Numbered from the stretch's first letter, positions 40,011 through 50,379 are shown. The stretch is 64,000 nt of DNA from Ferribacterium limneticum (GCF_020510585.1 NZ_CP075190.1:3036001-3100000), one strand, 5' to 3'. Numbers and translations are program-made. Notes: generated from the letters alone by a model not told the origin.

Positions 40011-40627
40011 AGGCCCGCGTCATCATTGCCGACGACCATCAGGTCGTGCGCCAGGGCGTGCGCGAAATACTGTCGCGGACGCCCGATCTGGAGGTGGCTG
40101 GCGAAGCCGTCGACGGAGCCGAAGCCGACGCGCTGGCCCGGGCCGGCCGGGCCGATCTGCTGATTCTCGACATCGCGCTGCCGATCCGCCGCGGCATTCA
40201 AGTCCTCGAGTCGCTACGCGCCGACGGCATCAAGTTGCCCGTTCTGTTTTTCTCGATGTATTCGGCCAGCCAGTATGTCGACTATGCCAGGCAAGCCGGT
40301 GCCCAGGGCTTTGTCGGCAAGGATGCCGACGAAGCCGATCTGCTACGTGCCATTCGACGGATACTGGCCGGCGGCACCTGCTTCCCGGCGCGCCTTCGGG
40401 CAGCACCGGATTCAGCAGCCGGCGACGATCCGTTCAAGTCACTGTCCCGTCGCGAGTTTGAGGTCATGCAGGCCCTGGCCGGCGGCACCAGCATTCTGGA
40501 AATAGCCGCCCGGCTCGGCGTCAGCCCGCAGAGCGTCACCACCTACCGCCGCCGACTGCTCGAAAAGCTCGAGGTCAGGAGCAATGCCGAGCTGGTCGCC
40601 CTGGCAATACTTCACGGCCAGATCTGA
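40007..40627 (+). CDS. LuxR/NarL family response regulator
   Basis: A 206-residue regulator. Receiver domain starting RVIIADDHQVVRQGVREIL with phospho-Asp in LLILDIALPIRRG near residue 56, and a LuxR helix-turn-helix (LSRREFEVMQALAGG ... EIAARLGVSPQSVTTYRRRLLEKL). The start ATG overlaps the kinase stop. Targets are unknown. It is the DNA-binding output of the preceding kinase. Confidence 0.95.
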   Translation: MKARVIIADDHQVVRQGVREILSRTPDLEVAGEAVDGAEADALARAGRADLLILDIALPIRRGIQVLESLRADGIKLPVLFFSMYSASQYVDYARQAGAQGFVGKDADEADLLRAIRRILAGGTCFPARLRAAPDSAAGDDPFKSLSRREFEVMQALAGGTSILEIAARLGVSPQSVTTYRRRLLEKLEVRSNAELVALAILHGQI

Positions 40628-40830
40628 ATAGTTGTCGTTTGTAGTCGAACGCTGACAGACAAAGCAGGCAACTGATCCCAATATCATATCGACGGCTGAG
40701 TGGCGTGCCGGCACGGACGCAAGCAACCGCAGGGATTTTCCAAACCAACAATCAAGTTCGGCTCCGCGTCCAAGGGAACCGGTCGGGGCATCGATCAATA
40801 GCTCGAAAGCGCACGGCGTTACGCACTCAA

Positions 40831-43800
40831 ATGAAAACCGCCACACCGTCCCCTGCCGGCACCCCGTCTGGCAAAACAGGTCAAATATCGCTGCATCGGT
40901 ATCTGACCCGCCTGATCTGGCTATGCGTCCTTCCCTTGCTCGTTCTCGCCGCTTATCTGGCTTTTGCCCACGTCAGGTTCATCCAGGCCGAACGCGATCT
41001 GACCATCCAGAACCTGGCCAATAATTTTGTCGCAGCGCTCGACCGTGAGCTGGAAGCCCGTGTCAACGGCCTGCAAATGCTCGCCCTGTCGCCAATGATT
41101 GACGATGAGAAACGGTGGGGAGATCTCTATCGCGAAGCGGAAGGATTCCAGAAAAGCTTCGGCAGCCACGTCGTATTTGCCGACATCGACATGCAAATGC
41201 TGCTCAACACCCGCGCGCCTTTCGGTTCGAAGCTGCCAACACTACCCCGACCGAGCGGAAAATCGGCGGTGACAACCGCGCTCGATACCGGCAAGCCCGC
41301 TGTTGGGGACACTTTTCTCGGCCCGGTCATCAACGAGCCGCTGATTGCCATTGCCGTACCGATCTATCGGGCCGGACAGCCCCGTTACCTGCTCTTGACG
41401 ACACTCAAAACGGCACAAATTCAGCAGCGCCTGGAGCGTGTGGCGCTTCCCGCCGGGTCGGGAATGACGATCCTCGATAGCCGGAAGGAAGTTATCGCCA
41501 GGGTCGGGCCAGCAAACCTGAATATCGCCTCCGAAGAGAACACTGGCGGCCATTTTGTCGTCAAGTCCAAGGCGTCGCCGTGGTCGGTGGTGGTGGAAAT
41601 CCCGCAAGAGACCTATCAGTTGCCGGTGTATGCGACCGGGATGCTGCTCGCCATTGCCTTGCTGGGGGCTGTACTGATCAGCTTTGTCGGCGGCAAACTG
41701 GCCAGCCGCCGCCTGGCCAGGGCAGTAACGGCGATCATTCCGGCCCAGCAATCCGCAGTTGACGGTGTACCTCTCGACATCACCGAAATCACAGCGGCGC
41801 GCACCCTCCTTGATGAACTCATGAACTCCCGCCTAGCCGCCGTAACGGCCTTGAGCGAGAGCGAAGAACGATTGCAGCTGTTCATCTCGCATGCGCCGGC
41901 TGCGCTGGCCATGTTCGACCGCGACATGCGCTATCTGGCGGTCAGTCGCCGCTGGCTGGAGGACTACCACCTGGGCGACCGTAACGTCCTGGGCTGCGGT
42001 CACTATGAAGTTTTCCCGGAAATAACCGAGGCGTGGAAGGCAATCCACCGGCGCGCCATGGTTGGCGAGGTTATCAGGACAGATGAAGATCGTTTCGAGC
42101 GGGCTGACGGAACCGTCCAGTGGCTGAGCTGGGAGGTTCATCCATGGTATGGGCGGGGCGGCGAGGTTGGCGGCATCGTGGTGTTTTCCGAAGACATTAC
42201 CGAACGCAAGGGGGCGGCCGATACCATTCGTTCGCTGAATGCCGATCTGTCTGCCACCCTGCAGGCGACGCCCGATCTGATGTTCGATGTAGACCGGGCG
42301 GGCACCTATCGTGAGGTATGGGCGCAGGATCCCAGTTTCCTGGCACACCAGAAAGAGCTACTGCTCGGCCATACGGTGAGCGAGATGTTGCCGGGCGAGG
42401 CGGCGGCAATCGTCATGTCGGTGATAGCCGAAGCCGACCGGAACGGCTCTTCGTTCGGTCAGGTTATTCGACTCGATTTCGCCGGGGAAGCCAGGTGGTT
42501 CGAGCTGTCGGCTGCCAAGAAAGCCACGCCGGCCGGGGTTGAATCCCGTTTTATCGTCATTTCGCGCGACGTAACCGAGCGCCGGCTGACCGAACAGGCC
42601 CTGCTCGACCGCGATTTCAAGCTGGGGGCCATTGTTGAAAACTCCCCTTCTGCCCTCTCACTGAAGCATCCCGATGGGCGTTATGCCCTAGCCAATCCCA
42701 ATTTCCAGCGCCTGCACCATTTGACCGAAGAAGAAATTATCGGCAAGACCGACTTCGATCTCTACCCGGTAGAAACGGCACGCCAGATCAGGGCCGACGA
42801 CGAACGTTTGCTGCAGTCGATGGCCAGGCAGTCGGTCGAGGAGATCCTGCCGGTCGATGGCGAGCCCCGGGTTTTCATGGTGCATATGTTCCCGATTCTC
42901 AATGCCTCGGGCGAGGCCAGCTTCATCTGCCGGATTTCCTTCGATATCACGGTGGCCAAGCGGGATGCAGCCGAACTCGAGCGGCATCGGCATCATCTGG
43001 AAGCACTGATCGAAACCCGGACGCGTGAACTCGGCGAGGCCAATGCAGAGTTGGCGCAACATTCGGCCAAGCTCGAGGTGCTTTATGACCAGGCCAAGTC
43101 TCTCGAGATGGCGCTGCGCAAGAGCGAAGTTTTGCTGCATGGCGTACTGGACAATACACCGGCGATGATCGCTTACTGGACCCGCGACCTGACCAACGAG
43201 TTTGCCAATCATGCCTTCGAGGAGATGTATGGCATAGCGCCTGAAAATATCCGGGGCCATCATCTGCGAGAGGTGATCGGCGAACAGGCATTTGCCGAGA
43301 GCCGGTCTTTCATCGAATGTGTCCTGCACGGCGAACGGCAGTCGTTCAACCGGGAGCTGGTCGACATTCGGGGAAACCGGCGGTGGACGCAGGTGGAGTA
43401 CATTCCCGACATCCACAGCGGCGAAGTCAAAGGCTTTTTTGCGCTGGTCTCGGACGTCACCCAACTCAAGGACAAGGAGCGGGAAATCGAGGCCCTGAAC
43501 GCCGCTCTGGCCACCCGTGTCGAAGAGGCTGAAGTCGCCAATCGGGCTAAAAGCATCTTTCTCGCCAGCATGAGCCATGAAATCCGGACGCCGATGAATG
43601 CCATCATTGGTCTCACCCATCTGATTCGTCATGCCGGTGCAGAGCCCAGCCAGATCAAGCGGCTGGACAAGATCGACAATGCCGGCCGACACCTGCTGTC
43701 CATCCTCAACGACATCCTGGACATTTCGAAAATCGAGGCAGGCCGGCTCCAGCTGGAAAGCGAGGATTTTCATCTTTCGGCCATCCTCGACAATGTCCAG

Positions 43801-45159
43801 TCCATCATCGGGGAAGCGGCACGGAACAAGGGACTAAGCATCGAGCTTGATCGCGATTCGGTCCCGCTCTGGTTGCGTGGCGACCCGACGCGCCTTCGTC
43901 AGGCCTTGCTCAACTACGCCGGCAATGCGATCAAGTTTACCGAAAAAGGCGGCATTGCCCTGCGCGCCCAACTGCTTGAGGCGCATGACGACGAGTTGCT
44001 GGTGCGCTTTGAAGTTGAAGATAGCGGGATTGGCCTGAGCAAGGAACAAATCAGTCGACTTTTCCAGGCTTTCGAGCAAGCCGAAGCGTCAACCACGCGA
44101 ACCTACGGCGGAACCGGGCTGGGTCTGGCCATAACCCGGCGGCTGGCCCGCCTGATGGGTGGGGATGCCGGCGTCGAGAGCAGGGTTGGCCATGGCAGCA
44201 AGTTCTGGTTTACGGCACATCTGCAACGCGGGCACGGCATCATGCCCAGTGAGCCGACCCCGCTCGAGGTCAATGCCGAATCGCAGTTGCGCCTGAATCA
44301 CCGTGGCGCCAGGCTGTTGCTGGCCGAAGACAACCCGATCAACCAGGAGGTGGCACTGGAGTTGTTGCATGGGGCAGGCCTGGCAGTGGATACGGCCGGC
44401 GACGGCCGGGAAGCAGTCGAGATGGCAAGCAACAACACCTACGATCTGATCCTGATGGATATGCAGATGCCCAACATGGATGGCCTGGAGGCGACCCGAA
44501 AAATCCGCGCCCTGGCAGGCTGGACAAGCAAGCCGATCCTGGCCATGACCGCCAACGCCTTCGACGATGACCGCCGTGCCTGCGAAGCGGCCGGCATGAA
44601 CGATTTTGTTGCCAAGCCGGTCGATCCGGACCTGCTTTACACGATACTGCTCAAATGGCTCCCGGCCAGAATCGAAATGACGCGTCCGGACTCCACTGCA
44701 AGACAAGCCCAGGTCGCGGCAGAAGGTTGGTCGGTACAACGAGGGGCAAGCCCCGACGAAGCCTTGGCGCGCCTGGCTGGAATACCCGGACTGAATCTGC
44801 CCCTGGGTCTATCGATGGTGCGCGGGAACATCGTCAAGTTTCTCGAACTGGTATCCCAATTCGTGGCCAGCCACGGCGATGACATGGCTCGCCTGAGCGA
44901 ACTTCTGGCCGGTGGCGAGCGCGAAACGGCCGAGCGTCTGGTCCATACGCTCAAAGGCACGGCAGCGACATTGGGTGCAGAGCAGATTTCCGGCATGGCA
45001 AGAGGCTTGGAGATTGCGCTGCGCCAGAACCCGGATGACGAAAATGGTCGCCAGGAAATCAACAGGCTGATCGACGCGCTCAGCGTTGAACTTTCCTCCC
45101 TGGCGGCGGCGCAAGCTTTTCGGCCGAACGGGAACAAGGGCTCTTGGCCAGCTGCGTAA
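40831..45159 (+). CDS. Membrane hybrid kinase: sensor domain, PAS array, HisKA, HATPase, REC, HPt
   Basis: A 1442-residue hybrid kinase from the ATG at 40831 ([10 protein letters not shown]); the frame is open back to 40705. A first helix (about 30-50) and a second (about 270-292) enclose a periplasmic domain of about 220 residues, probably dCache-like. Five or so PAS domains fill 340-880, including one near 765-880 like that of the kinase at 38559. H box [14 protein letters not shown] near 914, receiver Asp near 1208 in [13 protein letters not shown] and HPt His near 1370 in [13 protein letters not shown]. It follows the LuxR regulator by about 200 nt in the same direction. Signal unknown. 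Confidence 0.92.
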   Translation: MKTATPSPAGTPSGKTGQISLHRYLTRLIWLCVLPLLVLAAYLAFAHVRFIQAERDLTIQNLANNFVAALDRELEARVNGLQMLALSPMIDDEKRWGDLYREAEGFQKSFGSHVVFADIDMQMLLNTRAPFGSKLPTLPRPSGKSAVTTALDTGKPAVGDTFLGPVINEPLIAIAVPIYRAGQPRYLLLTTLKTAQIQQRLERVALPAGSGMTILDSRKEVIARVGPANLNIASEENTGGHFVVKSKASPWSVVVEIPQETYQLPVYATGMLLAIALLGAVLISFVGGKLASRRLARAVTAIIPAQQSAVDGVPLDITEITAARTLLDELMNSRLAAVTALSESEERLQLFISHAPAALAMFDRDMRYLAVSRRWLEDYHLGDRNVLGCGHYEVFPEITEAWKAIHRRAMVGEVIRTDEDRFERADGTVQWLSWEVHPWYGRGGEVGGIVVFSEDITERKGAADTIRSLNADLSATLQATPDLMFDVDRAGTYREVWAQDPSFLAHQKELLLGHTVSEMLPGEAAAIVMSVIAEADRNGSSFGQVIRLDFAGEARWFELSAAKKATPAGVESRFIVISRDVTERRLTEQALLDRDFKLGAIVENSPSALSLKHPDGRYALANPNFQRLHHLTEEEIIGKTDFDLYPVETARQIRADDERLLQSMARQSVEEILPVDGEPRVFMVHMFPILNASGEASFICRISFDITVAKRDAAELERHRHHLEALIETRTRELGEANAELAQHSAKLEVLYDQAKSLEMALRKSEVLLHGVLDNTPAMIAYWTRDLTNEFANHAFEEMYGIAPENIRGHHLREVIGEQAFAESRSFIECVLHGERQSFNRELVDIRGNRRWTQVEYIPDIHSGEVKGFFALVSDVTQLKDKEREIEALNAALATRVEEAEVANRAKSIFLASMSHEIRTPMNAIIGLTHLIRHAGAEPSQIKRLDKIDNAGRHLLSILNDILDISKIEAGRLQLESEDFHLSAILDNVQSIIGEAARNKGLSIELDRDSVPLWLRGDPTRLRQALLNYAGNAIKFTEKGGIALRAQLLEAHDDELLVRFEVEDSGIGLSKEQISRLFQAFEQAEASTTRTYGGTGLGLAITRRLARLMGGDAGVESRVGHGSKFWFTAHLQRGHGIMPSEPTPLEVNAESQLRLNHRGARLLLAEDNPINQEVALELLHGAGLAVDTAGDGREAVEMASNNTYDLILMDMQMPNMDGLEATRKIRALAGWTSKPILAMTANAFDDDRRACEAAGMNDFVAKPVDPDLLYTILLKWLPARIEMTRPDSTARQAQVAAEGWSVQRGASPDEALARLAGIPGLNLPLGLSMVRGNIVKFLELVSQFVASHGDDMARLSELLAGGERETAERLVHTLKGTAATLGAEQISGMARGLEIALRQNPDDENGRQEINRLIDALSVELSSLAAAQAFRPNGNKGSWPAA

Positions 45160-45176
45160 GCAGGCGAAACATCCCT

Positions 45177-45212
45177 GCTACGGTCAACCGGAAATATCGG
45201 CCAATTTTGAAG
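45177..45212 (+). repeat. Dispersed 37-bp element, copy 9 (intergenic)
   Basis: GCTACGGTCAACCGGAAAT then ATCGGCCAATTTTGAAGT. Near-consensus copy 17 nt after the hybrid kinase stop. Confidence 0.9.
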
Positions 45213-45303
45213 TCGACCAACGCCGTACCGGCGAGCGCACCATGCTGCGCACTCCCCGTATAATTCGCCCTCCCGGGCCCCGCCCTGCTTCCGATCGCCA
45301 GCC

Positions 45304-45759
45304 ATGTTCCAGCATTTGAAATTGCCTCTTTTTTTCCTGTTGACCGCAACATTGCTCACCGCCTGCGGCGAGGTTGAGGACACGCGGCCGGGTCAGCCGG
45401 TGAAGCACCGGCAGGTCGCCTTCAAGGAGATCGTCAAGACTTTCGAGCCGATGGGCGTGATGCTGCGCAAAGAGACCTACAAGGCCGACAAGTTCCTGCC
45501 CATGGCCGAGGCCCTGCTCGCCAAACGGGATGGGCCGTGGGACTATTTTGGCGCGGACACCAACTACCCGCCAACCAAGGCGACGGCCGAGGTCTGGAAG
45601 CAGCCGGAAGAGTTCGAGAAGAACAAGAAAGCCTTCATCGCCGCCACCGACGCCCTGCTCGTCGCCGCCCAGAGCAAGGACAAGGCGCAGGTCGAAAAGG
45701 CCTACGACGCCGTTCATGAAGCCTGCAAGACCTGCCACAAGCAGTTCAAGGAACGCTGA
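45304..45759 (+). CDS. Lipoprotein cytochrome c' -like
   Basis: A 151-residue lipoprotein: lipobox LLTAC with Cys21, followed by a four-helix-bundle sized mature part. The C-terminal heme motif CKTCH at residues 141-145 (EACKTCHKQFKER) is the cytochrome c' / c-556 pattern. It probably sits at the periplasmic face of a membrane and transfers electrons or binds gases such as NO. Part of its signal peptide (KLPLFFLLTATLL) is encoded by a dispersed-repeat copy in antisense. It is followed after 18 nt by an FAD oxidoreductase gene. Confidence 0.85.
   Translation: MFQHLKLPLFFLLTATLLTACGEVEDTRPGQPVKHRQVAFKEIVKTFEPMGVMLRKETYKADKFLPMAEALLAKRDGPWDYFGADTNYPPTKATAEVWKQPEEFEKNKKAFIAATDALLVAAQSKDKAQVEKAYDAVHEACKTCHKQFKER
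45314..45350 (-). repeat. Dispersed 37-bp element, copy 10 (inside cytochrome c' signal peptide)
   Basis: Minus strand reads TTGCGGTCAACAGGAAAAA then AAGAGGCAATTTCAAATG. It is antisense to the cytochrome c' gene and encodes signal-peptide residues from about 4 to 16. Confidence 0.7.
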
Positions 45760-45777
45760 GATTTCCGGAACAACCGC

Positions 45778-47394
45778 ATGTTGAGACTGACCGAACTGAA
45801 GCTGCCGCTTGACCACGCCGCGGACGCGCTGCGCCCGGCCCTCTGCCAGCGGCTGGGCATCGCCGACAGCGAGCTGATCGACTTCACGATTTTCAAGCGC
45901 AGCTACGATGCGCGGAAAAAATCGGCGATCACGCTGATCTACACGCTCGACTTCAATGTCCGCGACGAGCCGGCACTGCTCAAAAAGCTGGCCGATGACC
46001 GTAACGTAGGCCTGCGGCCGAATACCGACTACAAGTTCGTCGCCCAGGCACCGGCCGAATTGAAGACCCGCCCGGTCGTCATCGGCACTGGGCCCTGCGG
46101 CCTGCTCGCCGGGTTGATCCTCGCCCAAATGGGCTTCAAACCAATCATCCTCGAACGTGGCAAGGCCGTGCGCGAGCGGACCAAGGACACCTGGGGCCTG
46201 TGGCGCAACAACAAGCTCAACCCGGAATCGAACGTCCAGTTCGGCGAGGGCGGTGCCGGCACCTTCTCCGACGGCAAGCTGTACAGCCAGATCAAGGACC
46301 CGCAGCACCACGGCCGCAAGGTGCTCGAAGAGTTCGTCAAGGCGGGCGCGCCGGAAGAGATCATGTACGTCAGCAAGCCGCACATCGGCACTTTCCGGCT
46401 GGTCAAGATGGTCGAGAACATCCGCGCCACGATCACCGATCTGGGCGGCGAGGTCCGTTTCGGCAGCAAGGTCGAGCGGCTGCTCATCGACGACCATCAG
46501 GTCCGCGGTGTGGTCATGGCTGACGGCCAGACCATCGCCACTGATCACGTCGTTCTCGCCGTCGGCCACAGCGCCCGCGACACCTTCCAGACCCTGCACG
46601 AACAAGGCGTTTACATCGAAGCCAAGCCCTTCTCCATCGGCTTCCGCATCGAACACCCGCAGGCCATGATCGACAAGGCGCGCTTCGGCCCCAATGCCGG
46701 TAACGAAATCCTCGGCGCCGCCGACTACAAACTCGTCCATCACTGCGGCAACGGCCGCGCCGCCTACAGTTTCTGCATGTGCCCGGGTGGCCAGGTCGTC
46801 GCCGCCACCTCGGAAGAAGGCCGCGTCGTGACCAACGGCATGAGCCAGTATTCGCGCGCCGAACGCAACGCCAACGCGGCGCTCGTCGTCGAAGTCAAAC
46901 CTGAGGATTTCCCGGGCGACTACCGGACCAACCCACTCGCCGGAATCGAGTACCAGCGCCAATGGGAATCGGCCGCCTTCGTCGCCGGTGGCAGCAACTA
47001 CGCCGCACCAGCCCAGCGCGTCGGCGATTTCCTCGCCGGCCGGCCGTCAACCGCCCTCGGCGAAGTCGATCCGTCCTACCAGCCCGGCGTGCACATGACC
47101 GACCTCGCCAGCTGTGCCCCGGCCTACGTCATCGACGCCCTGCGCGAGGCGATCCCGGCCTTCGACAAGCAGATTCGCGGTTTCGCCATGGCCGACGCCA
47201 TCCTGACCGGCGTCGAGACGCGCACCTCGTCACCGATCCGCATCAAGCGCGGTGACGATTACCAAAGCATCAACACGCGCGGCCTCTATCCGGCCGGTGA
47301 AGGTGCCGGTTACGCTGGCGGGATTCTGTCGGCGGGGGTGGATGGCATCAAGGTGGCGGAAGCACTGGCGCTGTCGATAACCGGGAAGCACTGA
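45778..47394 (+). CDS. FAD-dependent dehydrogenase (COG2509-type)
   Basis: A 538-residue flavoprotein. Residues 1-95 form a small N-terminal domain ending in APAELKTRPVV. Then comes the dinucleotide motif VIGTGPCGLLAGLILAQ and the family block VQFGEGGAGTFSDGKLYSQIKD. The C-terminal LYPAGEGAGYAGGILSAGVDG completes the FAD site. Members are widespread but of unknown reaction. It may pair with the cytochrome lipoprotein upstream (18 nt) but no functional link is proven. Confidence 0.88.
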   Translation: MLRLTELKLPLDHAADALRPALCQRLGIADSELIDFTIFKRSYDARKKSAITLIYTLDFNVRDEPALLKKLADDRNVGLRPNTDYKFVAQAPAELKTRPVVIGTGPCGLLAGLILAQMGFKPIILERGKAVRERTKDTWGLWRNNKLNPESNVQFGEGGAGTFSDGKLYSQIKDPQHHGRKVLEEFVKAGAPEEIMYVSKPHIGTFRLVKMVENIRATITDLGGEVRFGSKVERLLIDDHQVRGVVMADGQTIATDHVVLAVGHSARDTFQTLHEQGVYIEAKPFSIGFRIEHPQAMIDKARFGPNAGNEILGAADYKLVHHCGNGRAAYSFCMCPGGQVVAATSEEGRVVTNGMSQYSRAERNANAALVVEVKPEDFPGDYRTNPLAGIEYQRQWESAAFVAGGSNYAAPAQRVGDFLAGRPSTALGEVDPSYQPGVHMTDLASCAPAYVIDALREAIPAFDKQIRGFAMADAILTGVETRTSSPIRIKRGDDYQSINTRGLYPAGEGAGYAGGILSAGVDGIKVAEALALSITGKH

Positions 47395-48134
47395 GCTTCG
47401 GCTACGTGCCCAATCCGGCCATCCAGCTTTCTCCAGAGCGGTCGGTCTGCCGAACCCAGATTGTTCGAACTTGAATTCTCCGAAGCAGTCACTGGCGACT
47501 CCTGGGCAATGGCCGCTTGCCTATCATTATGGGGTCCGCCGCGCGCGAGTTCGACAGGCGTCTACGGGCCAACCGGCCCTGGCATCAGGATCAGCCCTAG
47601 CCATGCCACGACGATGACCGAAATTATCGGAATGGCGACAGAAAAAATGACGTAGAAGGGGATGCAGATCCAGTGTCCCTGAAATAACAGAGAAGTAAGA
47701 TCACCGAAGGCAAATGCCGAAAAATCGAGAACAACCCAGCGTTTCAAATAGGTTAGCAGCCAATGCGAGTGTGCGAGGTTATAGCGCCAAGCAGCAGATC
47801 GCTCCAACCAGTTGCCGCGGTTTACGTCGCGAAACAGCCAGGCAAAAAAGAAATACTTGTAAATGAGAGAAGGGCTGTTGTCATGTTCCATTGCGACATC
47901 CCCGGAGCTATTTGTTTAGTGACAGCAGCGAATAACCAATGTTCAGATTACCGGTCAATTTGTTCCTGCGTAATTCCTCAGTTGCCGGTGTCGTGCTTGG
48001 CATCCTCTTAACACACAGGCCGTTGGTCCAACATTAGAGGGGAACTGCCGTTCAAATGGCGGCTATAGAGAATATGGGGCCGTCTGGTTTTGGCCACTTG
48101 CCGCTAGTTGAAAACGGCACCAGAACTCAGGCAT
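47395..48134. other. 740-bp gap with one weak gene
   Basis: Stretch between two FAD oxidoreductase genes. The only plausible gene is the small membrane protein at 47562-47891. The remainder (47892-48134) is more AT-rich than the surroundings and shows no recognisable element. Confidence 0.6.
47562..47891 (-). CDS. Small hypothetical membrane protein
   Basis: A 109-residue protein I do not recognise. The N-terminal part is aromatic and basic (SLIYKYFFFAWLF, RWVVLDFSAFAFGD), and one clear membrane helix lies at about 75-101 (IPFYVIFSVAIPIISVIVVAWLGLIL). Only a weak GGGGA lies before the ATG. The local base composition is lower in GC than the neighbouring genes, suggesting recent acquisition. 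It could be a decaying gene fragment. Confidence 0.5.
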   Translation of the reverse strand: MEHDNSPSLIYKYFFFAWLFRDVNRGNWLERSAAWRYNLAHSHWLLTYLKRWVVLDFSAFAFGDLTSLLFQGHWICIPFYVIFSVAIPIISVIVVAWLGLILMPGPVGP

Positions 48135-49349
48135 TCACGCAAACTGCCCGGCCACCCAGCCCGACGACCAGGCCCACTGGAAGTTGTAACCGCCCAGCCA
48201 GCCAGTGACATCAACCACTTCGCCAATGAAGTACAGCCCGGGCGCTGCTTTTGCCTCCATGGTTTTTGACGACAGCGCATCGGTCGATACGCCGCCCAGC
48301 GTTACCTCAGCCTTGGCAAAACCCAGCGTGCCGGCCGGCATGAGCGGCCAGGCGTTGAGCTTGCCGGCAATCAGATCGAGATCGCGGCGACCGAGTTCGC
48401 CGATCGGGCGCGTCACGAATTTTTCGCCACCAAGCAGCGCACACCATTCGTGGGCGAAGCGCCGGGGCAGACGTTCGGCCAGCAGGTTGGGCAGATGCAC
48501 CCGGCCCTGCCGGTGTTCTTCGAGCCAGGCACCGGCATCGAGACCGGGCAGCAGGTCGATTTCGACGGGCTGCTTCTTGCCGCTGCGGTATTCCTGCATC
48601 TGCCAGTAGCTCGATATCTGCAGGATGGCCGGGCCGGACAGGCCGCGGTGGGTGATCAGCACATTTTCGCGGAACTGCGCGTCTTCAAATTGGGCGACGG
48701 CGTCGAGCGTCGATCCGGCCAGCGGCTTGATCGGTTCAAGCACCTCGGGCGCCAGAGCCAGCGGCACGAGGGCAGGTTTGGGCGCAACGACGGGAATGGC
48801 GAACTGCTCGGCCAGCCGATAGCCGAACGGGCTGGCGCCTATTTTTGGAATGGCCAGGCCGCCGGTAGCGATAACCAGCGACTGGCAGGAAAATCGGCCA
48901 TTTTCCGTGTCCACCGTGTAACGCCTGGCAACTTCGCCGGGATGACGTTCGACATGCTGCACAGCACAAGGAAAGGCCCATTGAACGCCAGCGTCGTCGC
49001 AGGCATCACGCAACATGTCGATGATCTGCTCGGCCGATTCGTCGCAGAACAACTGTCCGTGTTCGCGCTCGTGATAGGCAATGCGCCGTTTGTCCATCAT
49101 TGCGATGAAATCGAACTGCGAGAAGCGCGCCAGGGCTGAGCGACAGAAATGCGGGTTCTGCGACAGATAGTTGTCGGCGCTGACCGTGCGGTTAGTAAAA
49201 TTGCAGCGCCCGCCGCCCGAAATGCGGATGCGCTCGCCGAGCGTTGCGGTGTGATCGACGAGCAGCACGCGCCGACCGCGCGCCCCGGCCTGGGCCGCAC
49301 ACATCATGCCGGCCGCGCCGGCGCCTATGACGATGATGTCGAAATGCAT
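48135..49349 (-). CDS. FAD-dependent oxidoreductase, HI0933/YhiN family
   Basis: A 404-residue flavoprotein close to the YhiN/HI0933 group. It has the FAD motif IIVIGAGAAGMMCAAQA, the family motif RISGGGRCNFTNR, and the C-terminal VTGWLGGYNFQWAWSSGW. The reaction is unknown. It is a paralogue of the protein encoded at 25529-26761 and lacks the repeat-encoded inserts of that protein. Monocistronic. Confidence 0.9.
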   Translation of the reverse strand: MHFDIIVIGAGAAGMMCAAQAGARGRRVLLVDHTATLGERIRISGGGRCNFTNRTVSADNYLSQNPHFCRSALARFSQFDFIAMMDKRRIAYHEREHGQLFCDESAEQIIDMLRDACDDAGVQWAFPCAVQHVERHPGEVARRYTVDTENGRFSCQSLVIATGGLAIPKIGASPFGYRLAEQFAIPVVAPKPALVPLALAPEVLEPIKPLAGSTLDAVAQFEDAQFRENVLITHRGLSGPAILQISSYWQMQEYRSGKKQPVEIDLLPGLDAGAWLEEHRQGRVHLPNLLAERLPRRFAHEWCALLGGEKFVTRPIGELGRRDLDLIAGKLNAWPLMPAGTLGFAKAEVTLGGVSTDALSSKTMEAKAAPGLYFIGEVVDVTGWLGGYNFQWAWSSGWVAGQFA

Positions 49350-49786
49350 GGGGTCCGATCGGGAAAAATAGCTTGCGCTGAAACGGGGCGGATTCTATCA
49401 CCCGCGGCTGGACCGTCCCGTTTGACCCCATTGAGGCACCAAATCGAGGCACACCTCATCCGACCAGAAAAATTTTTGTTGTAAACGCAACAAGCCAAAT
49501 CATCATTCATAATGCATAATCCTCTTGCGCCGATCTGGCCGAAATACTGTTTCAGAAAACACATGGAATTACGATGAGAGAAAGGTTTTCAGGCATTTTT
49601 CCCAAAAAATAGCCGAATCCTGGATCACATTTATGCAATACGTTTGAAACAGATGTTTGCCACACTGGCTTGAGTCTCTTTACCCAGGCCATACCGGCAG
49701 CATTGCTGCAATGCAGCATTTTGTTAAAAACATTGTTACAATGCGCAGGCAGCAATTATTTACTTACCCATCTCAAGGAGCCTCCG
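49350..49786. other. 437-bp intergenic region upstream of the phasin gene
   Basis: AT-rich stretch between two diverging genes. The right half carries a candidate phasin promoter and operator (49704-49743). The left half shows no gene or repeat that I can support. Confidence 0.6.
49704..49743 (+). promoter_or_regulatory. Candidate phasin promoter with PhaR-like operator
   Basis: TGCTGCAATGCAGCA (49704-49718) is a perfect palindrome of the form CTGC-N3-GCAG, the motif reported for the PHA repressor PhaR in Paracoccus. About 15 bp downstream, TGTTACAAT (49734-49742) resembles an extended -10 box, and CATTGTTACAATG is a second inverted repeat. The operator would overlap the -35 region. Assignment to PhaR is inferred; no phaR gene is in the window. 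Confidence 0.4.
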
Positions 49787-50329
49787 ATGTCCATCAATCC
49801 CGAGCAATTCGCCGCCGCTAACAAAGCCGCCGTTGATTCCCTGTTGTCCGTCGCCAACACCGCCCTGGCTTCTGCTGAACGCATCGCCAGCCTGAATCTT
49901 GAAACCGCCCGTTCCGTGCTGGAAGACTCCGTCTCCGGCGCCAAGGCCCTGATGGGTGCCAAGGATCCGCAAGAAGCCCTGTCGATCCAGGCTTCGCTGA
50001 CCCAGCCGAGCGTCGAGAAGGCTGTTGCCTACTCCAAGTCGGTCTACGAAATCTCCACCGAAACCCAGGAACAACTGGCCAAGATGGTTGAAGCCCAATT
50101 CAGCGATTTCCAGAAGAACGTTGCTGCCATGCTCGAAAAGGCTGCCAAGTCTGCCCCGGCTGGTTCCGACGTTGCCGTTGCTGCCGTTCAGAGCGCCATC
50201 GCTGCCGCCAACTCGGCTTTCGACAACATGCGCAAGACCGCCAAGCAAGTGACCGATATGGCCCAGACCAACATGGCTGCCGCTACCAGCGCTACCACCA
50301 AGGCTGTCAAGAAGGCTACCACCAAGTAA
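49787..50329 (+). CDS. Phasin (PHA granule-associated protein)
   Basis: A 180-residue phasin that coats polyhydroxyalkanoate granules. It starts at the ATG at 49787 (MSINPEQFAAANKAAVDSLL) with AAGGAG seven bases before; the open frame upstream to 49670 is not used. It is predicted to be nearly all amphipathic helix, and the Ala/Lys-rich C-terminus (ATSATTKAVKKATTK) is typical of phasins. Codon use is strongly biased to a few codons, consistent with high expression. A strong terminator follows. Confidence 0.93.
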   Translation: MSINPEQFAAANKAAVDSLLSVANTALASAERIASLNLETARSVLEDSVSGAKALMGAKDPQEALSIQASLTQPSVEKAVAYSKSVYEISTETQEQLAKMVEAQFSDFQKNVAAMLEKAAKSAPAGSDVAVAAVQSAIAAANSAFDNMRKTAKQVTDMAQTNMAAATSATTKAVKKATTK

Positions 50330-50350
50330 TTTCAGCTCTCGCTGAACTAG

Positions 50351-50379
50351 AAAGGCCCGCATCACTGCGGGCCTTTTTC
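50351..50379 (+). terminator. Terminator after the phasin gene
   Basis: Stem AAAGGCCCGC with GCGGGCCTTT around ATCACT, followed by a T run. It lies between converging genes and may serve both directions. Confidence 0.9.

Noticed and set aside
45184..46962. Long minus-strand open frame opposite the cytochrome c' and FAD genes
   Set aside because: Shadow of two genes with CxxCH and FAD motifs on the plus strand.
48886..48920. Repeat-like ACGGTGGACACGGAAAATGG in the HI0933 gene
   Set aside because: Core palindrome is broken; the peptide YTVDTENGRFS fits the family in that place. Left out as uncertain.
49625..49645. Possible sigma54 promoter (TGGATCAC...TGC) upstream of the phasin gene
   Set aside because: The distance between GG and GC is 11 bases rather than 10 and the consensus match is poor.
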